Notes under the pieces: model-generated | What the model was told of the DNA's origin: nothing | What the model saw: only the letters and a program-made list of their open reading frames with translations | The model's database searches: none | Made by a program: the position numbers and the translations under genes | NCBI RefSeq assembly: GCF_030272615.1 | Contig: NC_081408.1 | Coordinates: forward strand, 623,656,383-623,720,382 | Source of the DNA: Cryptomeria japonica | Taxonomy: Eukaryota; Streptophyta; Pinopsida; Cupressales; Cupressaceae | Reading direction: 5' to 3' | Length of the DNA: 64,000 nucleotides | Part shown: positions 48,454-59,300 of the stretch, piece by piece | Layout: every line of letters begins with the position of its first letter | Position numbering within the stretch: position 1 is the first letter of the stretch

Positions 48454-50190
48454 CTCTTCAGAATATTCTAATTGAAAAATACAAAAAAATCATAAAATAT
48501 CAAAAATATACAAAAAAATTCATAAACATAAAAAAAAATCATTACTTGGTGAAAATCTGGCAAACAAGCACCTCGTGACACAAAAAAAATAAAATTGAAA
48601 AATAAAAAAAAACAGAAAAACATTTTCGTCCAACAGTGAAAACCACTTCGGTGGCGCCCTGGGCAAGTACCATGGTGAAAACTGGGTCACCAGCGCCATG
48701 CGTAGAGACATTGCTCCTCCCTCCTTCAGGATTCACTTTCATCCTTTCACTTTGCACACACTCACAACCTATTCATCCATAATAAACTTACCCATTCCCA
48801 TCATGGCTTGTTATTGACCAAGATTGGTTAGCCATTCATAATAATCCCTCCCATTTCATCCCCTTTCCATCCATAATAAATCAGCTCCTATTTGTGGCTA
48901 AGGCAAATCCTACATCTAGTGATGGGTTTGGAACTGAGAGCATCACATGTTTCAAGGATTACAGTTTCTTCTAGTTTTCTTCATTCTATCAACGCACAAT
49001 CCGCAATAAAGCAACATTTGCATCACCAATCCACAATAAAGTTTCATCTTCTTCGCAATAAAGTATCAGTTTCATGGATTCAGTCAGTTTCAGATGAGAC
49101 ACAACAATAACAATGGACTTCAACAAATCAAATCTTTCAACAAACTCAGACAACATTATGGTTCAGTGCTATCTATCCTTTTTGTGAAAGTAAACATTGT
49201 GACCACAATCAAATAAACTTATACAAGTGACAAGAGACACTAAACTTGAGGACTATAGTGAATGTTGGTGTCGAGTCTTGGTTTTCTTTTGATTTTATCT
49301 TTTTGGTGACATGTCTTTTAGCTTTTCTAGGATGTCTCTGACTATAGATTTTATCTCCAGGATGTCTTTGACTAGAAAGACGAGGATGGGGTATTGTCAC
49401 CTATTTTTCTTTGCTGTCTACAAATTGTCTCTTAGTAATGCTATGACTTGTCCAAGGATATGAGGACACTAAGAGTCTAGTATGAACTGGGGCATTCCTT
49501 CTTTGTAACTGTCTTATCTCCATGCAAATAGTTACAATGACTTTCTGGGTCGAACATATGCCTTGATTGTCATAACCTACTTGCCATAATAAAGCTCAAT
49601 GATGATAACACACAAGAAGCTCTTTTCACTTTCATATCTTCTATCTTCCATCCCCCTTTCTTGATTGACTTCCATCGTCCTTCTCGAGTCCGTGTAGCTC
49701 GCTATCACATGACTGAGTATAATGACACACCAAAAACATTTGCATCTCATGTAGTTGCACCTGCATTACCACATATTAAGCATTTCATACATATATATAG
49801 ATATCACAATTACATCGCATCCTACACACAACACATGTTAGCACATTTTACATTTTCATTATGTAAATAGTTATTTGCATTATCATATTCATCATACATT
49901 TACATTCACATTTGCATTTGCATAACATATAAAACATAAAAGAACAAAAATATTGCATTCCATCATGTACATATTTTCATCCATATCATAAGCATCACAT
50001 AAGAACATACATCACATAAGTAAACATGCATATAATTGCCACAAAGATGAATCATCTCATATATATAATCATAAGTGTCATGATACAATGATGTCAAAAT
50101 ACATATGGCTAAAAAATCACCCGAAGGTGTCTACATCATCATACAAAATGGTACAAAACTGAAAAAATAAGAACCCACTGATCACTCCTC
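48454..50190. other. 3' UTR of element 2
   Basis: No gene. It contains a block (48636-48715) shared with the 3' UTR of element 3, in which TGGCGC (48652-48657) and GCGCCA (48693-48698) can pair. The rest is AT-rich with no long frame. Confidence 0.6.
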
Positions 50191-50631
50191 TTAGACTACT
50201 GGTAGCGCTAGTCCTATCGCTGTCATCGTGTCCCATGCCATGTGTCCAGCCCTCATCTCCAATCTTGGATCCTGAAACACTCGTCTCAGTGCATCCATGT
50301 CTCTGTCTTGATCGTAGGGTACTAACTCCCCATCAATCAGTATCCACAGTATCCTGTATACATCCTTTAAGGTGACTGTCATCTCACCCATCGGCAAATG
50401 AAAACTACAAGTCTCTGAGTGCCATCTCTCAGCCAGTGCAGTTAGCAGCCCCATGTTCGCCTGAAACTCAGGCACATACAAGATGTATCTTAGACCCATA
50501 GCCTCAATAGCAACTCGGTCCTCGAATGTCAGCTCTGGTCGCAATCTCTGCATCGATGGGAATCTCTCTCACGACTCTAGCATAGGCAGATACTCCTGCA
50601 GTCAAGCAAAGAAATCATGTCAGTCAAAGTG

Positions 50632-50917
50632 ACACTCACTGTTCATCACAAAGTGTTGCTTCTATCCTAGTGACACTCACTGTTCATCACAAAGTGTTGC
50701 TATCTATCCTAGTGGTACTCCCTGTTCATCACAAAGTACTACGTGTTTTGCACTTCCTGTTCATCACAAAGTGCTACTCATATTTGCACTCCCTGTTCAT
50801 CACAAAGTGCTGCTCATTTTGACACTCATAGTTCATCACAAAGTGTTGCTCATATTGGTACTCAATGTTCATCACAAAGTACTATGTCTTGGTACTCCCT
50901 GTTCATCACAAAGTGCC
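50632..50917. repeat. Eight-unit covarying hairpin array
   Basis: Arms begin at 50632/50652, 50673/50693, 50715/50735, 50750/50770, 50786/50806, 50822/50842, 50858/50878 and 50892/50912, always 20 nt apart, with a 15-nt loop containing GTTCATCACAA. Arm pairs are ACACT/AGTGT (units 1, 2, 6), GTACT/AGTAC (3, 7), GCACT/AGTGC (4, 5) and GGTACT/AGTGCC (8, one T-G pair). Unit spacing is 34-42 bp. Confidence 0.9.
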
Positions 50918-50974
50918 TTGATCTATTCTATCCTAGGGCCTCTGCTTGAGTGTATCCTCTTGAGTAGTTTCCTA

Positions 50975-51114
50975 ATTGGCAATGTATGTTCTATCACAGA
51001 ATTGTCAATCCTAGCCCTATCTGCTATCCTAGTCTTCCTTAGAGGACCTGCTTCAGTGTATCCTCTCAGCAGCTTATCCAATCGACAGTGTATGCTCATC
51101 ACAGAACTGCTGAT
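50975..51114. repeat. Two longer hairpins of the same family
   Basis: ATTGGCAAT (50975-50983) pairs with ATTGTCAAT (51001-51009). ATCGACAGT (51081-51089) pairs with ACTGCTGAT (51106-51114). The loops (GTATGTTCTATCACAGA and GTATGCTCATCACAGA) keep the ATCACA core of the eight-unit array. Confidence 0.8.
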
Positions 51115-51724
51115 TTGGCCTAGAAGACATAAACGTGCTTTCATTACATAAACGTGCTTACATATTGCACAAACGTGCCTGGCACAAACACAGACGCGCC
51201 CCAACATTTTTCGACCTTGTTTGACATATCCTAAAAGTGCATTTTTTGCACTACCTAAGATGCATTAATGACAACATTTATTACAACAAAGTACAAGGAG
51301 GTTTTGTAGTACTTACCGGCCCTCCTGCATCTGCTAGATTCTGAAATCGGTGAACGCGATTGAATCTGTGAACCAATGCCATCGCTACTGACTGTTGCTG
51401 CTCTATTTTCTCTCAGCACTCTAATCTCTTGGATGTGTGGATGACAATGAGGATGTGTTCCCTCATGGTCTATTTTATAGAATGCCTTGGCCCTAGCCCT
51501 AGCCCTATCCCTCGTCTCCCGAGTCAGTCTCCATTAGCCCGTGACCCTGTCAGTCTAGCTTCTTAGTCCATTCTAGCCTTTCTTTCTTATCAAGATATTG
51601 TCTGCGATCTTTTCAAACATTTTCATCCAAACTCTCGATGGGGCATATCATTCCCATCTTGGGGCAACTTTGTATCAGTTCATATTATCTTCCTTGAAAC
51701 AATGCAACAAGCTGCATTGTCTCA

Positions 51725-51737
51725 AAGAGGGGCAAAA
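51725..51737 (+). other. Polypurine tract of element 2
   Basis: AAGAGGGGCAAAA abuts the 3' LTR start. Confidence 0.8.
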
Positions 51738-52160
51738 TGTAGACACCTAAAATTGTCATGTCTAATTAAATAAATATCTTTATTTATTTAATTATCTAAG
51801 CCTAATTCTTCTATTAATTAAATAAATTTTTATTTATTTAATTAATTCATTTATCCTCTTCTAGCCTTATTTCTCATTTAAATAAATACTTTTATTTATT
51901 TAAATTACCCTTTTTCCTAAATTAAATAAATATCTTATTTATTTAATTGATCCCACTTCCTCTATTAATTAAGTAAATCTTTATTTATTTAATTAATTCA
52001 TTAACCTTTTCTACCTATGACACATGTCATTCATCTCTTAATTCACACACTACCTGCCCTCTCATTATTTTCTTATTTCCTCTACTTACCCTCTAATCAT
52101 AGCCGACCATTTATCTTTTACACCTCTCAATCTTATCCCTCCATTTCTTATAGTGTCTTC
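51738..52160 (+). repeat. Element 2, 3' LTR, truncated by insertion
   Basis: Nearly identical to 40962-41384. It stops at TAGTGTCTTC, where the 5' copy goes on to TATATAAG. Confidence 0.9.
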
Positions 52161-53609
52161 TGTAGTCACATAAATCTGTCCATTTTAATTAAATGAATAT
52201 TTCGTATTTATTTGATTAAAAATCCACTAACCATCAATTAATTAAATTAATATTTAATTAATTCATCCCCAAACATTCTTCTATTAATTAAATAAATTAT
52301 TCAATTTATTTTAATTAATTCATTAAACCAAATACAAATCAATTAATTAAATAAAATCTTTTTATTTAATTAAATCCCCCTATTCCTCTTTTAAATAAAT
52401 TAAATAAAACATTTATTTAAATCATTATCCCCACCCCACTTGCATTTTCCTACAAATGCAACTTGCACACATTTATTGAAATAAATGAATTTTTATTTTA
52501 ATAAAATCCTATTTTCCCTCACCCACCAAATCCACTTGCAAAATCTAATCCCCTTCTAGATTCTTCTAACCCCTTCCTAATTAGCCTAGTCCATCCCCTA
52601 AATATTGTCACATTCCTAAGCAAAGGGAAGTCACTTCTCAAAATCCTCAAAGTCTTGGATAACCATTAAAGGTTTTCAACCTTCAACCACTCAAATCCTC
52701 AAAGTCTTTGATAGCCATTAAAGGCTTCCAACTTTCAACCACTTAATCCCCAAAGTCTCCAATAACCATTAATGGTTAACTCAAACCCTCCCACATGGTT
52801 AAAACATTTGTTTTGACTCAACCTCTATCCAACCCAAGGGTCTCATCAAGCATTTAATGCTTTGACCATGATTATCTCTTAAACATTTGCACAAAGGTTT
52901 ATCCTTGGATCAACTCTTAATCCAATGGGTAATCTTAATTTAGACTTGACCCTTAGCCTTTAGATAACCATGAAGTCTTCTCAGGCCTTTAATGCCTCCA
53001 ACCTCTTCTCTCAACCCAATCCTGTGTTGACACTTGTCACTATTTTATTGGTGCCAATTGTGCACATGGATCCCCAACTTTCAAGCTTGACCCTTGATTA
53101 AACCCTTGTTGAGATTACTCAATCTCAACCATCCATTGCTCCATTTTTCCTATAAATAGAGCTCATTCCTTCATAATCCAGATCCTGAAAACTTGTAAGC
53201 ATCTAAGCTATAGACATTTTAGAGAGCATTTTAGCATAAACAATCTAATCTTTTGTCTTTTGGTTAAAATATATCATTTTAGCATTAGCATTAGCTTTTT
53301 ATTTCACATTTAGAGCTATATTACAATCTCAATCCTCCATAAGCATCCATAGTGCAAAAAGCTGCTGCGAGCTACACTATTTTGGAACTTGGAGAGGAGA
53401 GGAACAAGGGAGAAAGAACTAATATCATGTTGAGAGATAGTTGGAGATATCTCATTGTCTTACTTCTTTAGTTAGATTCATTAGCATGTTTTTAGTGTCT
53501 CCTTTGGAATGCCTTCATGTGTTTGGTTTTTGATTGACTAACGCTAACGTCTTGTGTGTTTTGTGTTGATTGATCTTAAACTAACATTGTACCATTTAGG
53601 AGGGCATCA
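52161..53609 (+). repeat. Element 3, 5' LTR
   Basis: Starts TGTAGTCACATAAATCTG and ends GGGCATCA, followed by TT and the primer site. U3 is rich in A/T palindromes (52180-52430). The TATA box is TATAAATA (53151-53158). Confidence 0.8.
53151..53158 (+). promoter_or_regulatory. Probable TATA box of the element 3 LTR
   Basis: TATAAATA in TTTTCCTATAAATAGAGC, about 450 bp before the LTR end, fitting an RNA start near 53185. Confidence 0.65.
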
Positions 53610-53611
53610 TT

Positions 53612-53651
53612 TGGTGAACCCGACGTGAATCGAACACGCAACCTTCTGATC
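53612..53651 (+). other. 40-nt primer-binding site matching the 3' half of tRNA-Trp
   Basis: Begins TGGTGAACCCGACGTG and ends ACCTTCTGATC. From memory of plant tRNA-Trp(CCA), all 40 bases are complementary to the tRNA from the base after the anticodon to the terminal CCA. Ordinary primer sites are 12-18 nt. Confidence 0.8.
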
Positions 53652-53750
53652 ATTTTTTTTGAAATTAACATTTTGCTTGTTGAAATTGCCACACAGGTCG
53701 CGCTTCGGTGCTATTAAACACTTTTTAGCACTTTTGCAACAATTTTTTTT

Positions 53751-53973
53751 AGCGCTATTGACCCTAAGATAGCGCTATTGAAAATGTTTCAGCGCTATTA
53801 ACAACATTCCAACGCTATTGTCACCGTTTCAGCGCTATTGACGCACTTCTAGCGCGTTTGTCTTCTCGGGTTTTTGTTTTCTTTCAGCGCTACGGTTTTA
53901 ATTAGCGCTTCTGCTCACGCAGACTAGCGCTATTGTATTAATCAGCGCTTCTGCAAAAACACAGAATAGCGCT
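53751..53973. repeat. Phased AGCGCT palindrome array in the leader
   Basis: AGCGCT occurs at 53751, 53771, 53791, 53831, 53886, 53904, 53926, 53944 and 53968, with variants AACGCT at 53811 and AGCGCG at 53851. The first six sites are exactly 20 nt apart and mostly read AGCGCTATTG plus a variable half. Confidence 0.9.
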
Positions 53974-56337
53974 ATTGCGACAGAGTGTCGCCCAAATTGA
54001 CTTGTAACCAAAAAAATCAGAATTTAGGCTTGTGGAAGCCCCCCCTTTGAGCATTGATTTTATTAACTTGTTTCTTTTCTTTGTGCAGGTTAACAACCCA
54101 ACAAAAATCACAAAAATTTTCATTTAAGTGCTTAAAAAGAACTTAAAAACACAAAAAACAGTTTTTTTCTTGTTTTCTAGTTAGGTCTCATTTTCTTTGG
54201 TGCTTAAAATTAACAACGCAACTTTAATTTCATTTGCATCAATTGGGACTTAAAAAGCACAATCCACACTTCAATTTTTGGTGCAGTAAAAAGAACAATC
54301 CACTTGTCTTGATTTATTTTTGACAAACAAATTTTCCTTCAAAGCAAAACGTGTTTTTCATTAAGTTGACCAGGATTTTCAAAATTCTAGATTACAAAAC
54401 ACATTGCCTTTGAAGTTAAAAAGAACACCATGGCTGTTGGAGCAACATCTCCAAATAGTTAGATCATCTTTGCAAATGTTGGATTAAAAGGAACAAGTGA
54501 ATTTCGTGTTTGGCACGCTTGTGCACAAAAGTCAGTCGAGTGGACCTACTTCTAACACACACTATCCTCTCCCTTGGCTCTCGTGGTCCTAGGTGCAAGA
54601 GAAAAGTGTTAGTAACACTCAAATTTTATCTTTTTAAGAGAGGCCTGCCAAGGGATCGATACTCTTGGGAACGACCTCGAGCGGTAAATCCTTCGAGCCG
54701 CTATAGAAATCAGGTGAGAGCGAAAGCTGTAGCCTTGGGTATAGCTGTTCCTACAGTGTAACTGGCCGAAAGGACAAATGGGCCCCACCACCAGTTACAA
54801 GGCTCTTAAGTGAGTCACTGCAGAATGAACTTATGTCCAAAAACATCGAACATGACTAAACACCTTTAAGTAGTAGCCCACCCGTTCTATTGATTGAGGA
54901 TATTTGAGGTATAATTTAGTGCAAGAGCATAGATGGTTTTGCTCCCAAGATACTCACCATACATATTTCCTTGAGTAGAAACATAGCTTTTTGAAAAGTC
55001 ACTTGTGGCTTGATAAAAGTGGTGACTCCCCCATCATAGGGATCATCTATTTGTTATGCTCGTGCAAGACTTAGTATATCACATCCTTACCTGCCACGGC
55101 GGGATTCATAAGGTATGTAGTACCAAAGTCGAAGAAATATCAAGATGTGGGCTAAATTTATCACAACTGACCATTTGACCTTAGGGATAAAAAGTGTTTG
55201 AAGTGTGTTCGTTTTACAGACCTAGAGCAAATTGAGCCGACTTCAGGCTTTGGAATTACACCTTAAAATAGATCTAAAGGAAGGGTCAAAAACAAGTCCA
55301 AGGATTGGGTTAATCTAGACCCATACTCATTCGTGCCTTTGAGGCTACAATTTTGTGTTTGTGTGCTTGCTTTGTTTTCTTGTCAAGAAAAAATCAGAAA
55401 ATCAATCCCAAAAACAAAGTATTCATCCAACATCTGTCAACACAACCAAAAACATCAAAAACAAGGTACAAACAACAAAGAATCACATTTTATGACCATT
55501 CTTCACATCTTGCGAAGGAAGAAGTGTCATCAGAATATTACCTTGAAAAGAAGACCATTAAGCTCAAAGGCTTTGATCAAAAGGAGGAAATTCTTCTATC
55601 TCAATAGACAAATATTTGTCTCACATAGAGTCTTTCTACATCGCATGCGTCTCTATCTTCAAGGTAAAACAAACGAGTTTGATTCCAAATCATTGAACCA
55701 CAGAGCTTTTATGCAATATAGAGCTCTGAGTTATCACAAAAATCAAGGAGGAAAGATTAATCCCAAATTCTTCCCAAACATTTGTATCACCTACAACACA
55801 GCTCGAGAAGTGCCACCAACACCTGAAAGGGGAGAAGAAGAGTTTGTTCCATTTGTGACACAAAGTTTTTATTGAAAGATTGAAGTTGAAAACAAAAACA
55901 TCCATCATCTCATTCATACATCATCACTTCATCATCAATCCATCCCAAAACTCTCAAAACATTAAGGAGGTTCTTGTCCCAAAATTCTCTTTTAGATATT
56001 GCTTGAAATCAAACACATCACATCACTTTTTAGATTGTTTCTACATCTAGGATAAGCTCATCCTAAGAGACACATCTACGCAGGTTAAAACTAGTTCATG
56101 AGTGAATCCTCTCATTGCTAGGTAGTTAAATCTGTAACACATCTCAGATTTCTCTGCACCTTATCACATCAAATCTTATCAAAACAAACAAGCAGTTCAA
56201 AAAAAAGAATTTCGGTTACATCTACCTTAGAGTGCTAGAGATCTACATACAACACAAATCACCAACCAATCAATCTTTCATTTCATCACCACTCATCATC
56301 ATCTTCAATCAACTTCAAAAACAAACTTGCAAACAAA
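53974..56337 (+). other. Leader of element 3
   Basis: Long leader before gag. The GC-richer part at 54500-54830 is compact and probably structured. A frame at 55333-55875 (180 codons, Lys/His/Gln-rich) overlaps another in a second frame; neither has a known motif, so I do not call a gene. Confidence 0.6.
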
Positions 56338-59300
56338 ATGGCTCAAACCCAATCACGATCAAGGCAACGAGAAATAGAAATTGAGGAAGAAGAGGACAAC
56401 CTCAATGAATTTCAAGAAGCACTTGGAGGAAATGGGAATGATGAAAACCCAGGTACACCCACTCCTTCAACAATCGAAAGGGTTCAGCATAACCCTCATT
56501 TTAATAGATTATTTGATGAAATACTAAGGAGCAACGCAGATGCTCACTTCTTAAAACTCGCTCAAGAAGGAGCCAAACTCCCCTCAGACCTTGATCTTGC
56601 CCAATTAAGACAAGCATCAGAAAGACAAAGTTGCCATGAGGAGGAAAGGCGTAGAGATCCCATCAGATATAACATCCCTCGAGGTAACCCACCACCTCCT
56701 CCTCCTAATGAAATGGAGATGTTGTGGCAACAAGTCGATAATCTCGCCCAACAACTTCATAGTGGTGTTAAGACCAATCAATTCTCACTTAACGACATCT
56801 GTCCCTATCCATTTGATAGGAATCTTTATATGCCACCCTTTCCACGCGGGTTCGAAACACCAAAATTCGAAAAATATAGAGGAAAGGGAGATCCCCGTGA
56901 TCATGTCCAAGAATTTCATTCCGCTTGTCTTGAAGTGGCTTATGAAGACACCTACTTAATGCGCCTTTTTCCCCAAAGCTTGGGAGGAACAACCACATCA
57001 TGGTTTTCTCAACTACCAGGTGGCATAAGAACATTTGAGGAACTCATCCAGAAGTTCCTATCTCATTACTCTTATAATATTGAACGCGACATCACCATGG
57101 CTGATCTATGCAACACCAAACAAAAACCAGGTGAATTATTCTCAGTATTCCTGCAACGATGGCGCCAAATGTCTAGCAGACGTTCTCTTCAGTTACCTGA
57201 ACGAGAACTAGTGGAAATTTTCATTTCCAACTTAAATGAAGAAATGGAATTTCACCTGGATGTCAAAGATACAGATTCTTTTAACGATATGATCACCAAA
57301 GGTATAAAATGTGAAAGGGCACTCCTCAAAAAAGGACTCATCAAAATCTTTAATGAACCCAAAGATGGTCCTCGCCCGCGCTTCAATAGCGATAAACCGA
57401 ACTTCTGGAATAAGAATAAGAATATCGTCAACGATGGAGTTGTGGATGCTCGGACTGTCCAAAATGCACAACCTGTGGTTCGGTTTGCAAGACAAAATCC
57501 TCCACCTCAAAATAACACAAATGTTCTTCCTAATCAAGGTCGCATCACATCTCATGATGAACCAAGACCCCGTCCACAAAAACAAAAACGCACATACACT
57601 CCCTTAGGGGAACCCATTGAAACAGTGATGCGACAACTCATTTCTCAGAATTTGATCACTCTACCTAAGTTATCAAATTATGAGCCTCAGGTCAAACCGG
57701 CATGGTGGAGAGATACTGAACATTGTGAATTCCATCAAGGAAGAGGACACAAGACAAGTAATTGTCATCGATTGAAAGATCTCATTCAGGATCTTATTGA
57801 CCGAGGAGAAATTGAAATTGAAGGGCATGACCCAAAAACAACCAATAATGATCATCAGATGTTCAAAAATCCACTTCCATCGCAAGATCAAAGGGGTCCT
57901 TCCACGTCCAGACGAGGTCCTGATACCACTGATTATACGCAAGCTGCGTATAATTACACTGTCAATCACCTGTATGATGCCAGTGAACAAATTGCAACTA
58001 TCACCTTCAAAAATCCCACCTCAAATTGCAATTTTGTTACGCGTCGCGGCAAAGTTACCATCAAGGCAGCTCCACAAGGCACCACCTCCATCCCAAAGCA
58101 GTACAATCTTGTGGAACAATTAGACAAAACGCCTGCGCTTATATCCATTTTAGAGCTATTACGCCTGTCACCATCCCATAAAACTATCTTGGATCAAGCA
58201 CTCCAAGAGGCGTCAGTCCCTGCAAACTTGAATACGGACCAATTTCAAGCCATGGTTGGAAATCTAAAGTCATCACCTTGTCTCACTTTTTCCGAAAGTG
58301 ACAACTCTTCATTCCAACAACCTCATAACGCCTCACTCCACATTGAAGGCTTTGTCAACCAACACAGGATCAAGCGAGTCTTGATCGATAATGGAGCAGG
58401 CCTAAACATTTGCACACTACAGTTGGTCACAGCATTGGGATATGCAATAGAATCAGTGGATCCTCGCAAGAAGATCACCATCAAGGCCTATGATGATGCA
58501 GAGCGTTCATCCAAAGGAGCTGTGGTACTACCAATCCGAGTCGGTCCTGTGGTAAAGCATATCATTTGTCAGGTTCTAGACCTTCCTCTGCCATATAATC
58601 TATTATTAGGGAGACCTTGGATACATGCCATGCAAGCTGTTCCATCTACCTACCATCAATGTATCAAGTTCCCACATAACGGTGTAGAGATCACAATCCT
58701 GGGCGATGCAAATCCCTTTGCATTTTGCCATAATATCAACCATCAACCAGAGATTACTGTTCCTAATAATAGGGAAGCCATTTCCTCCACATCATATATA
58801 AGTCCCGCCTCTCTTGCCAGTTCGAACACCACTATGCCCAAGCAAGAAAAGCTTAAAATGAAGGTAGCAGAGGAAGGTCCTGGAGAATACAACTTGAGTC
58901 AGCTCTTTTGTGTGGGACAAATGCCCACTTCTCCTAGAACACATGGTAAGCCACAGCAGTTACTCCAGCAACCACTAATCACGCCAGCATGTGCCTTAAC
59001 GCCTTTCATCCTTGGAAAGAGTCAAGAGGAAGAAACACAAGATGAGGACCTAGCGGACTGGATCTATAAAGATCCCATCACCACTGACAAACCGCAAGTT
59101 ACACTTCCTACGGAACAATATGGCAAAGGCCTCCTCATTATGCAAAGAATGGGATATGATGGTCAGAGTGCTTTGAGATACTGCAAACAAGGACGACATG
59201 AACCTTTGCTACCAGAATTCAAGCCCAAAGGTAATACAGGCCTTGGCTTTGAAAAAGAGATCCTTCCTAAACTCAGATTCAAAGGAAAACCCAGCAAACC

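Larger units (their letters stand above)
50191..51382 (-). pseudogene. Antisense two-exon plant mobile domain gene
   Basis: Exon 1 is 51382-51317 (MALVHRFNRVHRFQNLADAG), with a strong donor (GCCG/GTAAGTAC). Exon 2 is 50595-50191, after the acceptor TTGACTGCAG. The junction is phase 0. Exon 2 encodes EYLPMLES, then one TGA where Trp is likely, then FPSMQRLRPELTFEDRVAIE, ALAERWHSETCSFHLPMGEM and TVTLKDVYRILWILIDGELV. This is the hallmark block (ERWR..ET.TFHLP.GEMT.TL.DV..LLGL..DG) of the aminotransferase-like plant mobile domain found in MAIL/MAIN proteins and transposons. Only the N-terminal part of the domain is present. Extra antisense genes between pol and the 3' LTR are known in plant Ty3/gypsy elements. 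The 721-nt intron holds the hairpin family. Confidence 0.75.
40962..52160 (+). mobile_element. Element 2: internally deleted Tat-like Ty3/gypsy element
   Basis: Both ends begin with TGTAGACACCTAAAATTGTC (40962 and 51738), and a purine tract precedes the second. Inside are a long leader, gag and protease related to those of element 3, a fused frame ending in an integrase C-terminus, a 3' UTR, and an antisense plant-mobile-domain gene. RT, RNase H and the integrase core are missing, so it is non-autonomous. Its 5' end lies in RT of element 1. Its 3' LTR is cut at 52160 by element 3. Confidence 0.85.

Noticed and set aside
50632-50917. Minus-strand loops contain GTGATGA, the box C consensus of C/D snoRNA, in an intron
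   Set aside because: No box D (CTGA) at the required distance, and the motif sits in hairpin loops rather than next to a terminal stem. It is probably chance.
53612-53651. Antisense tRNA-Trp gene
   Set aside because: Only the 3' half is present, including the complement of the non-encoded CCA, and it lies two bases after an LTR end, so it is a primer-binding site.
55333-55875. Possible gene in the element 3 leader (180 codons)
   Set aside because: No motif, biased towards Lys, His and Gln, and overlapped by a competing frame. Treated as chance.
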